DNA of 64,000 bases from Opisthorchis felineus. Taxonomy: Eukaryota; Platyhelminthes; Trematoda; Opisthorchiida; Opisthorchiidae. The stretch is taken from assembly GCA_004794785.1 (NCBI GenBank), contig SJOL01008415.1:21164-85163 (forward strand), given 5' to 3'. Positions 51,133 through 64,000 of the stretch are shown here, one piece after another (the stretch's first letter is position 1; each line of letters starts with the position of its first letter). A program made the position numbers and the translations under genes. Below the pieces are notes generated by a model. The model had not been told where the DNA came from. It saw nothing but the letters and a program-made list of their open reading frames with translations, and did not search any database.

Positions 51133-51280
51133 TCTGAAATCTTACCGACTGGTTCTCCGTCTGCCTTAAATCCTGACCAAACTGGTGACCTGTTCACTTT
51201 ACCCGATGAAACTTTCGTATTGAAAGCAAAATGTTGTCCAGTCTAAAATTATCGATTTTTTACCAAGCTCTTCTGAAACG
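51133..51280 (+). repeat. Family C repeat fragment, decayed hammerhead-like core
   Basis: Homologous to the right arm of 22498-23208 (GACTGGTTCTC, CTGCCTTAAA, then TGACC). It has CCGATGA (51203-51209) where CTGATGA is expected, followed by CTTTC and GAAAG (a closable stem II with a GTATT loop) and AAAA in place of GAAA. Confidence 0.6.
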
Positions 51281-52367
51281 ATTACTAGACCGCTTGAGAA
51301 AAGCCTTGGACTTATTGGGGTTTCATCGTTCCGGAAAGCTTTTGTGTATCCACCGATGATTCACCAAACTTTCCTGATGCTCGTTCGGCATTATATTTGC
51401 ACCACATGAAATGGCAACCCTTTTTGCTATAACCATCACTTACGAGAACCTGGTACCTGCAGTGGGTGTTGGAGGTACTTTTTCGGGAACTTCCGTCTAG
51501 CTTTGATGCATGACTTTTGTTTGATGTCCCTAAAAATGTGTAGGTTTTGTCTGCGTTGTATAGACCATTAGACTGGATTTCCAGCTAAATGAATGAGAGT
51601 CTTTCCTTTCAAGCACTTAATGGGGGGTTCTTGGTTGACTTCTCCAACAAAACAATTAGTGGCAGCTGTCGTGACTGCTTGCGAAACTTTCGAGCAAGAC
51701 GCTGGTGATTCCATTTCAAACCTCAGCTGCACCGCAATCTTTTGTAGGAGCGTATTGGAACTTTAAGCATTCCTTGGCAAGTGTGTTAATATCGCCCTAT
51801 TTATTATAACATACTGCACCCGTCTTTATACCCTACCGAACTCCATTTCTCAGAAGGTGCACGAATTCATCCTTTCTAGCCAACATGTTATGGATCTGAT
51901 GTCCAATAGTCAAACACTTATTTTCATTCGAATAGCTTGCCGTCCATAAAGCGGGTACATCACATTCCAAGTTACACTTATCAAATTCCTCCCCTTAATC
52001 AGTGGCCGACCGAGTTGCGAATGATGGTATCTCTTCGTGGCAATACGGTCGTTGTTCCCTATCTCAGTGGACGGTCGTACATCAGCTGGAGGCCTTGTTT
52101 TTTAAACACCAACAGTTGAAACACTGACTGTTGGTTCCTAGACACTTGTTCCAAATTCTCCTCCATATCTCTTAGTCTCCGTCTCATATTCTGTTGTTGG
52201 TACCTGTATTATCAGAACATATGTTTTGGTACCGCAAGACACGTCCCAACCCGTTTGGGCCAAATCAGTCAAAAACGTAACATGCTGGGGAAATCGAGTA
52301 CACTTTGTGGCCGTGCAAAAACAGTCATATATATGGAATTCACGTTCGGATCATTCTCATTTGAACT
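51281..52367. other. No gene seen
   Basis: Nothing recognised. Confidence 0.5.
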
Positions 52368-52555
52368 GCCCTCCAATCCTGCAGCAATTATTCTGGTGAG
52401 TCCACACCAAAGGGGGGAAGCACTAGACTCGACTTTCGCTCTAATTAGAGCACATCACCAGTGCATATCCGTGGCCGTGCCGCGGTTTGTACCGCGGACA
52501 TATCACGTGCAGTGTGATCGTGTCACCACTACACGACCAACGCACGTTGGACGCA
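52368..52555 (+). repeat. Unclassified dispersed repeat R1, copy 2
   Basis: Counterpart of 4030-4210 in the same orientation. The 147-codon frame at 52487-52930 begins in it but has no recognised domain. Confidence 0.5.
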
Positions 52556-55461
52556 CCTGAATCATCACGTCTGAACAGGCTTGAGCAATGTGATTGCTTT
52601 GTTCGACCCAGTAGCTATCCTGGTCGTGTCGATCAACCTACCCGCTTGTCAAGGCTTCTTACTCAGGCACTTTGGACTCCTGAAACCTGCTGGACAATTT
52701 TCCATTATTTGTTGGCGGTTGCAGGATCTGTAGAATTCACGTCCTCAGCGAAACTCGAGTCCATTGCTTCCCCTCTTTGGTGTGGGCCCATCGGAATAAT
52801 TCCGCCCGGACAAGACGTGGACTGCTCAAACAAGAGCTATATAAATTTGAATTGCATACATCCCGCAACCGCCTACAGCCAGTCTCATCTGTGCTTCATT
52901 TCTACTCGTCCGTGGGTTGCGCATGCATAAGTGGGAAACCATAACGTTTATACGAAGCCGAGTCGAAATGCTTGAAAAATTTGCGGTTCTGACTAGGTGA
53001 CTAGGTTCTGACAAGGTGATGTGATTAACCGGTATTCTATAGGGTTTAAAAGGAGTCACACATTATCACCTGTTCAGGCCGGTTTTAAAATGAAGTGAGG
53101 GTGCATGCCCAGCGTGTTGTCCACTCAGGTTATCGTGTAGCACGATTTGGTCTTGGCACACGGACAAGTTTGTTCCCCCGACGGTGGTTCGTATCCGCCG
53201 TTCCTTATCATTTTACTATCGGTTATGTTGTTCAGTGAATCTACTGGGCGTGTTGTGAAGGCCCTTCTTGGTGAGCTCTGTGTAAGTAAACCTACCTTAT
53301 CCATTCCATGCACGATTCACCTTATTTTGCTTTTCCCTGTTAATCCTTTTTGTCTGATGTAGAGGGACGTTCAAAATCATTTGGGGAACCACTCTTTGAT
53401 TTAGCGAATTACAAAAGATATAGAGGATACTCCTTCAATGCTCAGCAACCTAGAGGTCTAAAAAGTAGCGGCCAGCTTAATCTTTGCGGCCCACAACCTG
53501 CGGAACTGTAAACTGGTTTGGGCATCATCGTTATTGTCAGCTGTAGGCTGCAAACGGATGGTACGCCACTCATAAATGCAGCATCAGTAATCGAATTCTG
53601 TTGATTTTACGCTTCGTCATCCAGTTTCTTCGATGAGCAAGGTTTCAAATGAGGTAGTCAACAACTTTGGCCGTTGATATACCCACACTAAAAAACAACA
53701 TGGGTGGTCATCCTATATTGTGCTATTGTATCCTCGCAACTCAGTTCTGTTAATCGGTTATGGTATGAAATGAACGAAGTGATCTTGGGAAGGGAAATTC
53801 GACTTAGATGATAAAACTGCCAGCTAAAAACGGGCCTTTTTAACATATTCATTTGTTTGTGAATAATCCGCAAGCTATGTTGGTCGAACGACTCTCAGAA
53901 TTGCTGAACATTTGCCGTGACGCACCGGAACCGACAGACGAAACATATAATTAGCGTGGTTTCACTTCATCTGATCGATGCAGATCGCCGGATCAATCTA
54001 TTTTATTCGTTCGTGATGTACCGAGTGCCATTAGATCGTACCAAGGCCATTAGATAAAATGCACTCGTAACAGAGGCGATAGCCATTCAGCTACACCAAG
54101 AGATTGTGTGTTATCAAAAACGTTGAGCGAAAGTGTTGAACCCGCCTTGGCCGACCAACCACGGCTCTTGATTGACCTTGGTCGAGTGACTTAAATAGCC
54201 TCTTTTTACAGTACACTTTACCAGTTGAGCCTCCTTTGTGCATATACTACAGCCGCTTATTGCATTTACAAGAGTATTTTTCCAGTCGGAGACAATCGTG
54301 CGTAATACATGATGTTTTGCAATAACAACAAACTCGTGTGATTTTCCTGTTTGCTGGAATATACTGTATCAGTCAGCAAAATTTTAATAGGAAAACGCCG
54401 TGTGAAGTAGGTTGAAAACCACTGTGTTGAGGGATCTAGTAGTGACTTTTAGGAATAGCGATAATGCAAGATTGTGGGGCTTTTGATTAGTGGTGATGAT
54501 GCATACCAAACTGAAGAATGATAACCTTGTTAATTCTAATAAGCAAAATAAACCTTATCCCCAAACTGTCCACTTGTTGCGTTGAAATACCCGATAACTA
54601 TATTTCGCATTTGTGATTTTTCCTTTGGGTTCATCTCAACATAACTGTTTTACTTGTCATATTTCGTGAATTCCTTAGCGCTACGTCCTCCTGGATGACT
54701 TTATTCCGCTTGCCAGATCAAATCTAAGCTGCACCAGGAAAACTATCGGTTTGGATGGAAATTTTCCACTTCAAGTTGATATTCTCTCCTGACAGTAGGC
54801 TTGTTGACCTTTCTGAAATCTTGCTTGTACCCTCGCATCTATGCGAAGCTACTTCTGTCTGTTATCCTCACACAGATGAGTCCACCGGTAAATGTCTCCG
54901 ATCTCTCACGAATTGAGTATCAACATCATTGCTCCCAGTGAGGGGCAACCGGATAACTGACATATACTGTTGTTTTAGCGGCATTCGTAAAACATTTTTC
55001 GTTTACTGAATTTCCTCCGAACATTGCTTTACTTGATGGAGCGGTTCAAATTTTGTGAGAAACCCTAAACAGATGTATTATCATACCACTAGTATTGTGC
55101 CGAAAAGTTACGAATGTGGCATCCATTGCACCATCTGTTTTGATCCCCAACTGGGCTGACAGTGATTCATTGTACTACCTGAAGTAGATGTAAGATTGCT
55201 GCGCTTAAGTTTGTACACATATCAGGGTGATAATGTGCATCGGAGACGCTTTGCGAGTGTAATTTAACGATTCACAATAGCGTATGAACAGGTTCGTTTT
55301 TTTAGGTCATCCCGTCCGTATTGATTCATCAAAATTTGTTCTTTTCAACGCTGCTCCGTCCTATCCAACATACTGTACAAAGGCTTTATGCCAAGCAGCC
55401 GTCTGGCAACCTAAATGGGTCTGATCGATCGTAACACTGTTTGGTGGGAAAAGGTCCGAGC
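52556..55461. other. No gene recognised
   Basis: A B-box-like GGTTCGTATCC near 53185 could be a decayed tRNA-derived repeat; no paired A box is convincing. Otherwise nothing seen. Confidence 0.45.
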
Positions 55462-55540
55462 AAAACATCACAAACGAGAGATTCAGCTGGGTTCCAGGTG
55501 AGTCTCTCGCAAAACCAAATTTGTTTGCAAATGAGTGTAT
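55462..55540 (+). repeat. Family B spacer module
   Basis: A copy of the module with GAGATTCAGCTGG, GAGTCTCTCG and TTTGCAAATGAGTG, also found at 9103-9170 and 60568-60645. Confidence 0.6.
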
Positions 55541-56171
55541 TTTGCCGATTAAAACACATTTATGATAGCGCCCTGCTGTCAAGTCGTTTCTCAGAATCCT
55601 GTGAAGATTCCCATACCAATTCCTTTTTATTGTTACTGGGTCTGTTGGAGCCGGTCGTACGGCATACGATGTGTTGTCATGTATATAGTATCTTTGGACT
55701 TTAAAATTTGTGCCAGGTTGTCATTTTAATTAACCAGAGGGTCAAAGGAGTACAAAATTCGCACACTAGACTTGGCATTCTTCATCATCAGTAGATGTTG
55801 ACTGTGAGTTTGTTGGAGAGTCACACCCAGCTTTCAGCGATTCCTTCCTTGACAAGAATAATGCTCAGAAATATGTGTACTTACACTGTGTGAATGATCA
55901 TTTACAGTTTGAACCGAAGACTTGAGCCAACAGATGCTGTGGTTGTTTACAATCGGTGATGGTTTAGCGTGTTACTGTTTGCACAGTAGCCACTGCAGAC
56001 TAGGTTTGGGCTGTCAAAATGCAATATCATCATGAGTAAAATATACATTAGTTCCAGTCTCCGCACGTGTTTACTGTGGACGAAGCAGTCGATGGATGGT
56101 TGCTAAGGCCGTCTGGTCAAACAGTATCTTAACACGTTTACATGCAAATTTCATAAATGATGGCGAAACCA
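55541..56171. other. No gene seen
   Basis: Possible intron upstream of the candidate exon at 56172; no signal other than the acceptor at its end. Confidence 0.4.
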
Positions 56172-56442
56172 TCTTGTGCTGTGGTAATCTATAGAGAGCC
56201 CGACTGGTGAATTGGCCGAATGTAATGACTGCGTAAAAGTGCATCGTTGTCTCGGAAACGACATACCTCTCCTTGAAATCGAGATTACAGTTATGGCCCC
56301 AGGTCTAATCGATGGATGTCACTGTGCCACAAATAAGCCGAACAAAATTCTGCTCAACAGGCAACGCACGAATGGGCTGGGATCGGGCAGGGGCAATAAT
56401 TCGCAGAGCCCAGTGAGACCCGACCGTTTTGATGACATCTTC
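56172..56442 (+). CDS. Candidate internal exon of an unrecognised gene
   Basis: An open frame of about 90 codons runs from an acceptor-like site (ending AATCTATAG near 56193) to a consensus donor CAG|GTGAGT at 56443. The protein is cysteine-bearing at its start (CNDCVKVHRC, then DGCHC) and hydrophilic, with Gly/Asn/Arg-rich spacing and PDRFDDIFR at its end. The CxxCxxxxxC...CxC pattern recalls secreted cystine-rich domains, but no family can be assigned. Neighbouring exons were not found. The exact donor and even composition make this the best of the unrecognised exons. Confidence 0.4.
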
Positions 56443-59400
56443 AGGTGAGTGATGAGAAAAAACCTAGGCAAATGAATTTGACTCTCTGAGGAACCGAAAA
56501 CCATGGGATCAGTTATTAGGATACTTCAAGGTTACTCTTATTGGTGTGCAACCATTCGATAGCTGAAGGTCCGCTGAGGAAATTTTACTTGGTGTAGGTC
56601 GGTCCAATGTCTGAATCTGCTATTACGATACTGCTGGCCCGTCTTTGAAAGCGTTTCTTGCTGCACCTGATAACTGAATTGGAAAGGTGTGGCATTCCTG
56701 GTAAACTTTCTACCACCCCCAGTAATTCTGTAAGAGACCAACTGATGTTTAACAAAAGGAGAAAATTTCGTACGCCGTGATATTACATTGAAACAGCTAT
56801 TTTGATATGTATTCACATTTTGCGGGGTAGACGTTCGGATGCGAGATTTCCGACCTTAGTACCCCTATTATGACAAACCTTCCCTATGTGTTAACCAAGC
56901 CCCGGTGCTGATGTTGTGCCACTCGACTTTGTCTCAATTTTGACAAACTTCCACAGAGTATGGGGTGCCAGAACTTCCAAATGTTTTTTTCTATTAGAGC
57001 TTTTGTTGGTGTATGTTCAATACCACACCAGAGATATTCACAATATTGTGGTATCACTCAGTGCTCATGGCTGCTCCGGATTCTTGAGTCAACAACAACA
57101 TGTCACTGGTAATTAGAAAGCCACAGCCGGTCGTCTGCGACTGCCCGGTAAACTATAAGGACAGCTGGTGCTTTCTTGTGAACAACCGCTACTGAATCTT
57201 TAAATGCCACTTAAAAACACAAGTGAGATATTTTTCGGCGGCGGCATTCTGCCCTTTATGGAAAGCCATTTTCAGGGTGGGACGCTGATTACTGTCAGTC
57301 TTATGTTTGTCTTGTTCACGTTTGGGTGAGACATCGTGGTGTAATTTGACATACTGCTGACGCCCCTCACCCCACTTCTCTAGATGTAGGAACAGCCGGC
57401 ATCAGATATGGGACGGAAGGGTAGTATAATTGCTCCTGACACAATCAACAGGTTTTAGTTACTGGGATCCCTGTTTACATGCACTTCTAGTGTGGCCAAA
57501 AGACAGGACGGATTAATGTTGCTTTTACTATCAAACGAGCTACCAAAACCAAAGAAGTCTGCTATTTTGGAGCTTGTTTTCTCGTACGCATCACACAGTG
57601 TGCAGAATGGCGACAACGTATAGAAGTCTTGCGTAGGATGGCCAAATGCAGGAAGTAGGGATATTCCATAGGACAGCAAGGCTAGATCTATCTATTGCTC
57701 CCTGAAATAGGCTGTTGAGCCCCTTATTACTAGGTTTCTGAGATGGGCTCTTAAACCCTCAGCTCATTTTTTTTAAGGTACAGAAACAACGGACCTTTAG
57801 TTCACTTGTAAAAAACTTGTGAAGCGGTTTGCTTTTTGCTGACTCACTGCTTGATTACAGGTTTGATTGGCTTAGTGAGAAAGCTTCAGATAGTCAGAAT
57901 AAGTGTGACAAAATTTATGACCAGAACACTGAAATTTTGTTACTTAACTTTCATAAAGCTACTTCAGTAGACCTATTTAGGTGTGCAAGTATTTTCAAAG
58001 GACTGCTTGAAATTACTGCTCCCCTTAACACTCGAACAATTAGCTTTCTCGAAGAAAGTCCACAGATTCATTAATATCAATCGTGTTGAATTGGAACAAG
58101 CCGTTTGTGAGACCTTGCCCATTTCCCGCTCTAAATATGCGCAAGTCTGTTATATATCGCTCTTTAAACAATCGCATACCTTTATATACAAGGTTATCCT
58201 TTTTGGCCGGAACCGACACGATAATTTCCTACATAAATCATAGTTTAACATGTTGCGCTGTGTGGATGTTATTACTCTCCACGTATACTCACTTTTAGCG
58301 GTACATACCCCACATTGCACCCTTAAATGTTGGGCAGCCAAACGCTGAATTTAAGCCTCTTTAGCCATTGAGTTTCTGCACAGATGATTGGAATAGCAAC
58401 CAGGTTGAAAATTATTCCCTTATGACAGGGCTTACTTATTTGACAACAGTTTTGCATAGGGTTCCTAAATCATAAGGGTTGGTAGCAAAATGCTGAAAGT
58501 AGAAAACAGCTGAAATCAAGTAATATCATACATGTACTGTGTAATACCCTGTGGTCGCTCAGTACTGGATAGCTTTAGTATGCTGTGTCAATGCTGTGCT
58601 ATAATTGACATTCTGCGGCTGAGTTAATTCAAAGCATGCTGCGTATTACATCACCCTAGTTAGCTACGTAATTCTGAGTTTGGTTTGGGTCACCATTCCG
58701 TTAGGTGCCTGCAGTGTGCGCTCCAAGCGCTCACTTCTCCATACCTTATTTAGTAGTCGGTCTTTCGGTTGTGCATATTGTTAACTTTAGAAGTGCCCTG
58801 TAATTTGGCCTCGAGTTTAAGCAGATTAAGATGGTTTTGCATACATCTACGCGGGATTCTAGAGGGTTTATAAGGCAGGTAATTTCCAAACGGATGCCAC
58901 ACTCCTATCTTCTTGCATTTGAGTACGACATCAGGGATCTCCTATAATGACTGGTCAGTTATCTGAAGTACTAAGCTGAGGAGCATAGTCGTTTTCGCGC
59001 CATCTTTCCTGCGCATCCTATCGGTGCGTCCTTAAAACTAATTTTCGGGACATACGAAATACTCCCAAACAGAGTCCACCATAGCTACACCACTGCATTG
59101 ATTGTCTTAGCTTACTGGCTTTAAACCGGATGTCGAAAACTGGTAAAATGAGTAAGGTATTCATCGTGCAATTTGGCCTAATTATGGTAACTCTCTAATG
59201 GAATCCATCAGTATTCTCGTTTACTTACTGGTTGTTGAGGTGTTCATAATTATCACAGAGATTCTTCAAATCCAGCTTATATTAAGCCTATTGTGCCGTT
59301 TCATATCTAGGTGGAAGATATACGTCAAGCAGACAGGCTAAATAAACACACGAAAATAATTGACGGTCCGCATGCTGAGTAACAGTCCACCATGATATAA

Positions 59401-60089
59401 CCAACACAAATAGGGTACGTTAGCTGAGAGCCCAGAATGGTCCGTCTAATATTGGTATATTTGAACTGAAAGACTGTGGAGGTGGATAGGCCCCGAATGG
59501 ATTGGTTAGTTGCAGACTACTGTATGGTACCGGGCCCGAGCGCTGCTACATTATACCAAAAGGGGGAGCAAGGAAATCGAGACACTTGCTGGAACGATCC
59601 CGCTTATTTCTAAGTGTTCACAGGCTTCGCATAATATAGTCATCTAGACTCATCTTATACTTGCCATTCCGTTTTTAGCACTACTAATAATTTCAGCTGT
59701 TTTTTCAGCGCGAATTCGAGGGTGAACGAGAAAATATGTGCAAGTAAGCGGCATCAGCGACCATCCCTTTGGTTGCTCTACCTCCACAAATACGGCCAAC
59801 TCAACTGCTCATTGAGTAGCGCTATATTCAGTCAGTGCCAAAAAGTTGAAGTGGCAAGAAGGACGGTAATTTCAATGACTAGAAAGTGATAAAATTTGCT
59901 GAAAACATTGGCTGACGGAATTGACACGTTTGACGGCACCTAGAAGAATAATTGTCTGATCTCTCACACAGAAAGCTGCCAACTGAATGGCTTCAGTCTT
60001 GAGTGCATGCAATCAGCAGTTTGGAAGGAAATGGCAACTTACATGCGGGGTTGAACCGGATTACAAGAAAGTTTGCTCAAAAGAAACTA
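56443..60089. other. No gene recognised
   Basis: Frames of up to 92 codons without domains. No repeat copies recognised. Confidence 0.45.
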
Positions 60090-60500
60090 CGCAGCATATT
60101 TTCATAAAGGGAACTACTCACAAGGTTGCTGAAAACTCTTCGACAGCCCACGACCGGTTTCGCCCTTCTTGGGGCTCATCAGGTAGGTGCGGTTTCCGAG
60201 ATTCCATCGACCTTATTCTCTAAGTGAACTCATACTGGATGCAAATGAGAATAGTTGGCGGCCACCATAAACGAGATATTCAGCTAAATTCAGTGCATCT
60301 CCTGTCAAAACCAGATTAGTGTACAAATGAGAATAGTTGGCTAATTGCGTGTAATTTGCGTCCAAGTAGAACAAAAGGTTGACGGAAATTCGGGGACTGT
60401 GCTTACCTGATAAGCCCCAAGAAGGGCATTCCTGGCCCTGGGTTATCGAAGATTTTTCAGCAACCTTGTGGGTAGTTTCCTCCAAAAAATATACTGCGAC
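60090..60500. repeat. Hammerhead inverted-dimer repeat (family B), full copy
   Basis: The left arm (60090-60237) and right arm (60362-60500) are inverted copies including AACTAC.CACAAGGTTGCTGAAAA. The spacer contains a family module (60268-60340). The left arm holds an intact minus-strand hammerhead (60147-60187). The right arm has CTGATAA for CTGATGA and ATTC for GAAA, so it is dead. Confidence 0.82.
60147..60187 (-). ncRNA. Hammerhead ribozyme, family B, core intact
   Basis: Minus strand: CCTAC, CTGATGA (complement of 60176-60182), stem II GCCC/GGGC with an AAGA-containing loop, GAAA (complement of 60158-60161), CCGG, TC, GTGGG. The 41-base core is identical to that at 45129-45169. Predicted cleavage lies between 60151 and 60152. 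Confidence 0.85.
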
Positions 60501-60645
60501 ATCCTGAATATCGTACCTGCCGAAACATGAGGTGGCTTTGTGCAGTACATTAAGTTACAGAAGACTATCATAAACGACAGGTTTAACTGGATTCAGTTGG
60601 GTCTCCCGTCAGGACCAAATTAGCGTGCAATTGAGTGTATTTGGC
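60501..60645 (+). repeat. Family B tail modules
   Basis: The CTGAATATC/GAAACATGAG module, then the TTTAACTGGATTCAGTTGGG module, in the same order as at 9040-9175. Confidence 0.55.
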
Positions 60646-62129
60646 GAATATTTACTGGCAATCCTAACTACGCTCTTTTCAACTGACCCAGTGAACTTAT
60701 TCGGCTACCCAACAGAGGAAACAGAGACCTCTGACACTTAATGGGGTTAAGTTACAGAATCTGCCACTGGATATTCCCACAAGTTTGGCCTTCACCGGCA
60801 AGTTTTCATTCGAATGTAATTGTGCTTTGATCGGCCATGTGTGATAAGCATTTTCGTAACACGTGTGAAAAGGTGGCTGCAGTATCCATCTAAATGGCAT
60901 GATACCTGAACGGAATTGTTCCCACTGGTAGCTAAAATAAAAAATGACTCAAAATACCCAAACCTAAGCCTGAACAACGCATTGTGGACAACGTTCTGTA
61001 GGAGATTTCAAGACTGAATCATGTGCCATCCACTCTAGCAAGTGTGAGTTGCTCTTGTGCTCCTACTGAAGCGGTCGGGATGGAAGGAAAGTAATGGCAA
61101 TTAGTCTCCGATTACTGAATTCGTCCAAGCCAATATGATGAACGGGAAGACCTATTGAAAGATTGGTCGGAATAAGTCGTGGCGTTATTTCGAATAAAAA
61201 CATCACAATAACTACCACTGATAGACAATTTTGCAAATATTTGTAAGTTACCAATTATACAAATTGCTCGCCTAGTTTAAGGGTAAAGTGTACCAGTAAC
61301 CGTGGGTGTACAAAATCCCCAATCACTAGAAAAGCCTTGCGCCAGATTTAATCCTGCAACAAATAGGCAAACAAGCAAAGAAAGACTAAATGGTCTACTC
61401 TGCTACCTTTGCGATATAGTCGGTTAGTCATACGCTTGCACTTCCTGCCGTTGTCTTCGCGGGACTGCAAATCCTAATTACTATTTAATGTACGCTGTAT
61501 AGGCTGGAGGAAGCATTTAAGTAAAACTTACGCCATACCAAGTAGATGAGTCACTTCCAGCCGACTGTTACGGAAGCTTCATCCGACATTTTGACAATTT
61601 ATGAGGCTTTCCTATGGTTTCGTCTATTTATTCGCAGTTTGTAGACAACCGAGTTGTACCCAAACATACCAGTGGTGTTAGACCGATTGTCTTCCGCAGT
61701 CTATGTCAGATTAACAACTTTTTGGAGCTGTAAAACAATAAGTCCCTCATTTTAAAGTGAACGAATTCAGTTGTGCGGCTGAGCCTTCCTGTGGCAAAAT
61801 TTTAAATCAGCCTGACTGAAAAGAGGTAAATAATTCTCGCAAATCCCTAAGAGTCGTGCTTTTTGCTCGGCTCATGGAGTGTTGCGACTCGCTACAAGAA
61901 CTTCTAGCAAGAATTTCAATGGATCTCGCAGACTCATGCATCAAAGTGCTAAATGGTTTCAGCGTTCCGGTTTTAAGCCGTATCTCGGAGAAGCTGAATT
62001 TGTTTCGATCTTGAAATCGGAACTTCTGATGTCTGAGATAGATAGTCTAACTTTTGTGAACACCATTTCATGGTACTATAATCTGAAGAAAGGCCAATAT
62101 AGCTTCTAACTGTTATAACCGCTAATGGG
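60646..62129. other. No gene seen
   Basis: Small frames only; nothing recognised. Confidence 0.5.
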
Positions 62130-62253
62130 CTGCGGGGCTCACCGACTGGTTCGGAGAGGAGAATACCGCAACAGGCTGGAGAAATGGTATATGTAGTTAT
62201 GACCGATTGGCACACGTGACCCAGACGAGACAATGAACCGATCGTACATAACG
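62130..62253. repeat. Unclassified dispersed repeat R2, copy 2
   Basis: Counterpart of 11695-11820 in the same orientation. Confidence 0.5.
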
Positions 62254-64000
62254 CACAATGCCGCCCACAAACATGGACAAGATGTCACGTAGGACGAATC
62301 AAGACACGCAAAAACACGTGTTGCCCAGCATTCCAATTGACAGCTACAACTACCTCTTCTCACGACTGATGCAAATGGTCCCCACCTAAAAAGTCTTCTC
62401 TCTGTAGTGATCAGTTCGGTCATTCCTGTGAGTTATTTTTGTCCGAAAGACCATTGTGCATTTCTTACTCACCTTAGTGCCAGATATCCTCAACTCTCTG
62501 AATCTTCCGCTGTCCGCTGTGGACATTCCATATTCTCATTCAAGCGCCTAAATGTTTCATGCGTTATGACCCTGATGTGGCAAAAATGTACACCACACTT
62601 ATGTTGCTTAGAAACATATATCCTGTCTATCTCACATGTAATTAGACTTAGGTCAATCCGATCTAGAAATGTGCTGTATTTCAATGTACGGAGTGTGACA
62701 TTTTCTCCATATGTTTGTATATGTATTTGTGTATATGTCTGCATTTATTCCACCTGACGAGGAATGCTAACAGTTGCAAAAACCTAAGGAATTCCACTTG
62801 AGTAAGTAGAACACATCAAACAATAACAAATCAAGCCTTTGCGTTCCGATCGTGAGCTGTGAAAGTTTCTTTCATTCCACTGGTGCGTAGGCGCAGTGAC
62901 ACGCTTTTGATCTCGTTAGCATATTGATTAAGTTTAACCGTAAACTATGCGTCAGGGATCGGTTGTGGCGCGTGGTGTATGAGTGTAACAGAGTGGGAAC
63001 GGTTGAAAAGGTTGTATTCTGAAAACAGCCAAGAAGCAGAAAGTGCTTCACAGTGATGTACGTAGGGTTACTTCAGGTCTGAAATTCAGCCCGCAAGTGA
63101 ATACCACGATTTACGGTACAGCTCTTTAACTCATGTTGGAAATAACTCCACTTCATGGAGTTCAATGTTACTATATGTCGGGCTGAAGCGTAAACAGAAA
63201 TGTTCAGCTGTGAGTTAGTGATCGTTGATGTGACTTACTTGCGATCGGAAAGATCATATTACCAATCAGTATTCAATTCATTCTCCCCAGAAATAAGGTA
63301 GATGTGTGTCGGTTAAGCTGTTCGCATGTTCTGCTCATCTACTGATCCATCTGTGGAACAAACGTGTGATTCTGCTTTCGCTTTGTAACGGTCAATCGCT
63401 GGAGCCGTTAGTGTGTATGCACTGGCACAGCAATGCCTCTTATCGATCAATTGTGGGTAGACCCCGTGTGATTAGCGAATTCACACACACACAACACCCA
63501 CGCGTCCAAAACAAACATGACTATTCAATAAATTCACACCAGTGCAGTTGGCTCTCAGATGCAGCAATCCTAAATCAATACGTAATCGTCTCTCCGACGG
63601 AGCTAGAACTATCGATCACAAATGACGGTCTACTGGGTCTGGTACATTTGACTAAAAAAACTCCGTAGTCCGTGAGTATATACAACAGATTTTCTTAATT
63701 GTGCTAGGAGTTCCTTTGTACTTTGTAATTGATGTTTACTAATTCATCATTAGGGTTAACTCTTTCTATATGTGTAACCTAGCCGGACGCAACTAAAGAC
63801 CGCGAAGAATGATCGACAAAGAAGACATCTTTTCTGGTGACAACAAAAATGACCTTTACTGCTAAAAATTCATCCTTCATGGTGTCAGATAGCCAACAGC
63901 CTGTTGGCACCGTGTGATGGTGTGGCGTTAATCCCCATGATACCGGCCGTCTACCGTGAAGCTTGGCCGGTAGATCTGCATTAATGACAAGAGACATTAC
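62254..64000. other. No gene recognised
   Basis: Frames of 116 codons (62407-62757) and 120 codons (63306-63668), both plus, lack recognised motifs. A short CA run lies near 63483-63494. Confidence 0.45.

Noticed and set aside
52487..52930. 147-codon plus-strand frame as a gene
   Set aside because: It starts inside dispersed repeat R1 and shows no recognised motif or splice context.
56172..56442. Assignment of the candidate exon to the PDGF/VEGF family
   Set aside because: CVKVHRC and a later CxC recall that family, but the spacing is far too short and most family cysteines are absent.

Overview
The window looks like nuclear DNA of a parasitic flatworm (cestode or trematode). This is inferred from content: decayed RTE/SR2-type LINEs, a Penelope-like element with a GIY-YIG domain, a Gypsy remnant, and Smalpha-like short repeats that combine tRNA-type polymerase III boxes with hammerhead ribozymes. 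There is no operon-like packing, no rRNA, no convincing functional tRNA and no CRISPR. Most open frames are chance or repeat relics.

Only one gene is intact: an uninterrupted 443-codon AGC-type protein kinase at 27465-28796 (+). It sits behind a CpG-rich promoter-like segment. All catalytic residues are present, but two motifs are altered (HLD for HRD, DLD for DFG). A few other stretches look like exons of unrecognised genes: 56172-56442 (+, followed by a consensus splice donor), 6160-6544 (-), 36194-36466 (-) and 42551-43394 (-).

Layout: 1-1640 5' part of an RTE LINE (-); 2836-3129 inverted hammerhead repeat; 8667-9020 second hammerhead family; 12434-12642 tRNA-like/hammerhead repeat; 13650-15545 Gypsy remnant (+); 15738-18335 RTE (-); 19225-19500 RTE scrap; 20095-20330, 21222-21360 and 25778-25952 further hammerhead repeats; 22498-23208 large inverted repeat; 27240-28796 kinase; 29680-34190 two RTE copies (+); 35200-35391 tRNA-derived SINE with target-site duplication; 35570-36080 RTE (-); 36466-38090 RTE (+) carrying a nested SINE; 39450-39665 SINE (-); 45075-45210 hammerhead repeat; 48885-50760 Penelope-like element with an inverted copy of its 3' end; 51133-51280 inverted-repeat scrap; 60090-60500 hammerhead inverted dimer.

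The most notable signal is the hammerhead ribozymes. Two unrelated short-repeat families carry them, and the cores at 45129-45169, 60147-60187 and 12470-12514 are complete or nearly so by eye: CTGATGA, a closable stem II, GAAA, a very short helix III, a cleavage triplet, and a complementary stem I. In both families the units occur as head-to-head inverted dimers. A third inverted repeat (22498-23208) has a decayed hammerhead-like core in each arm. A Penelope-like element is present too, a class known to carry hammerheads.
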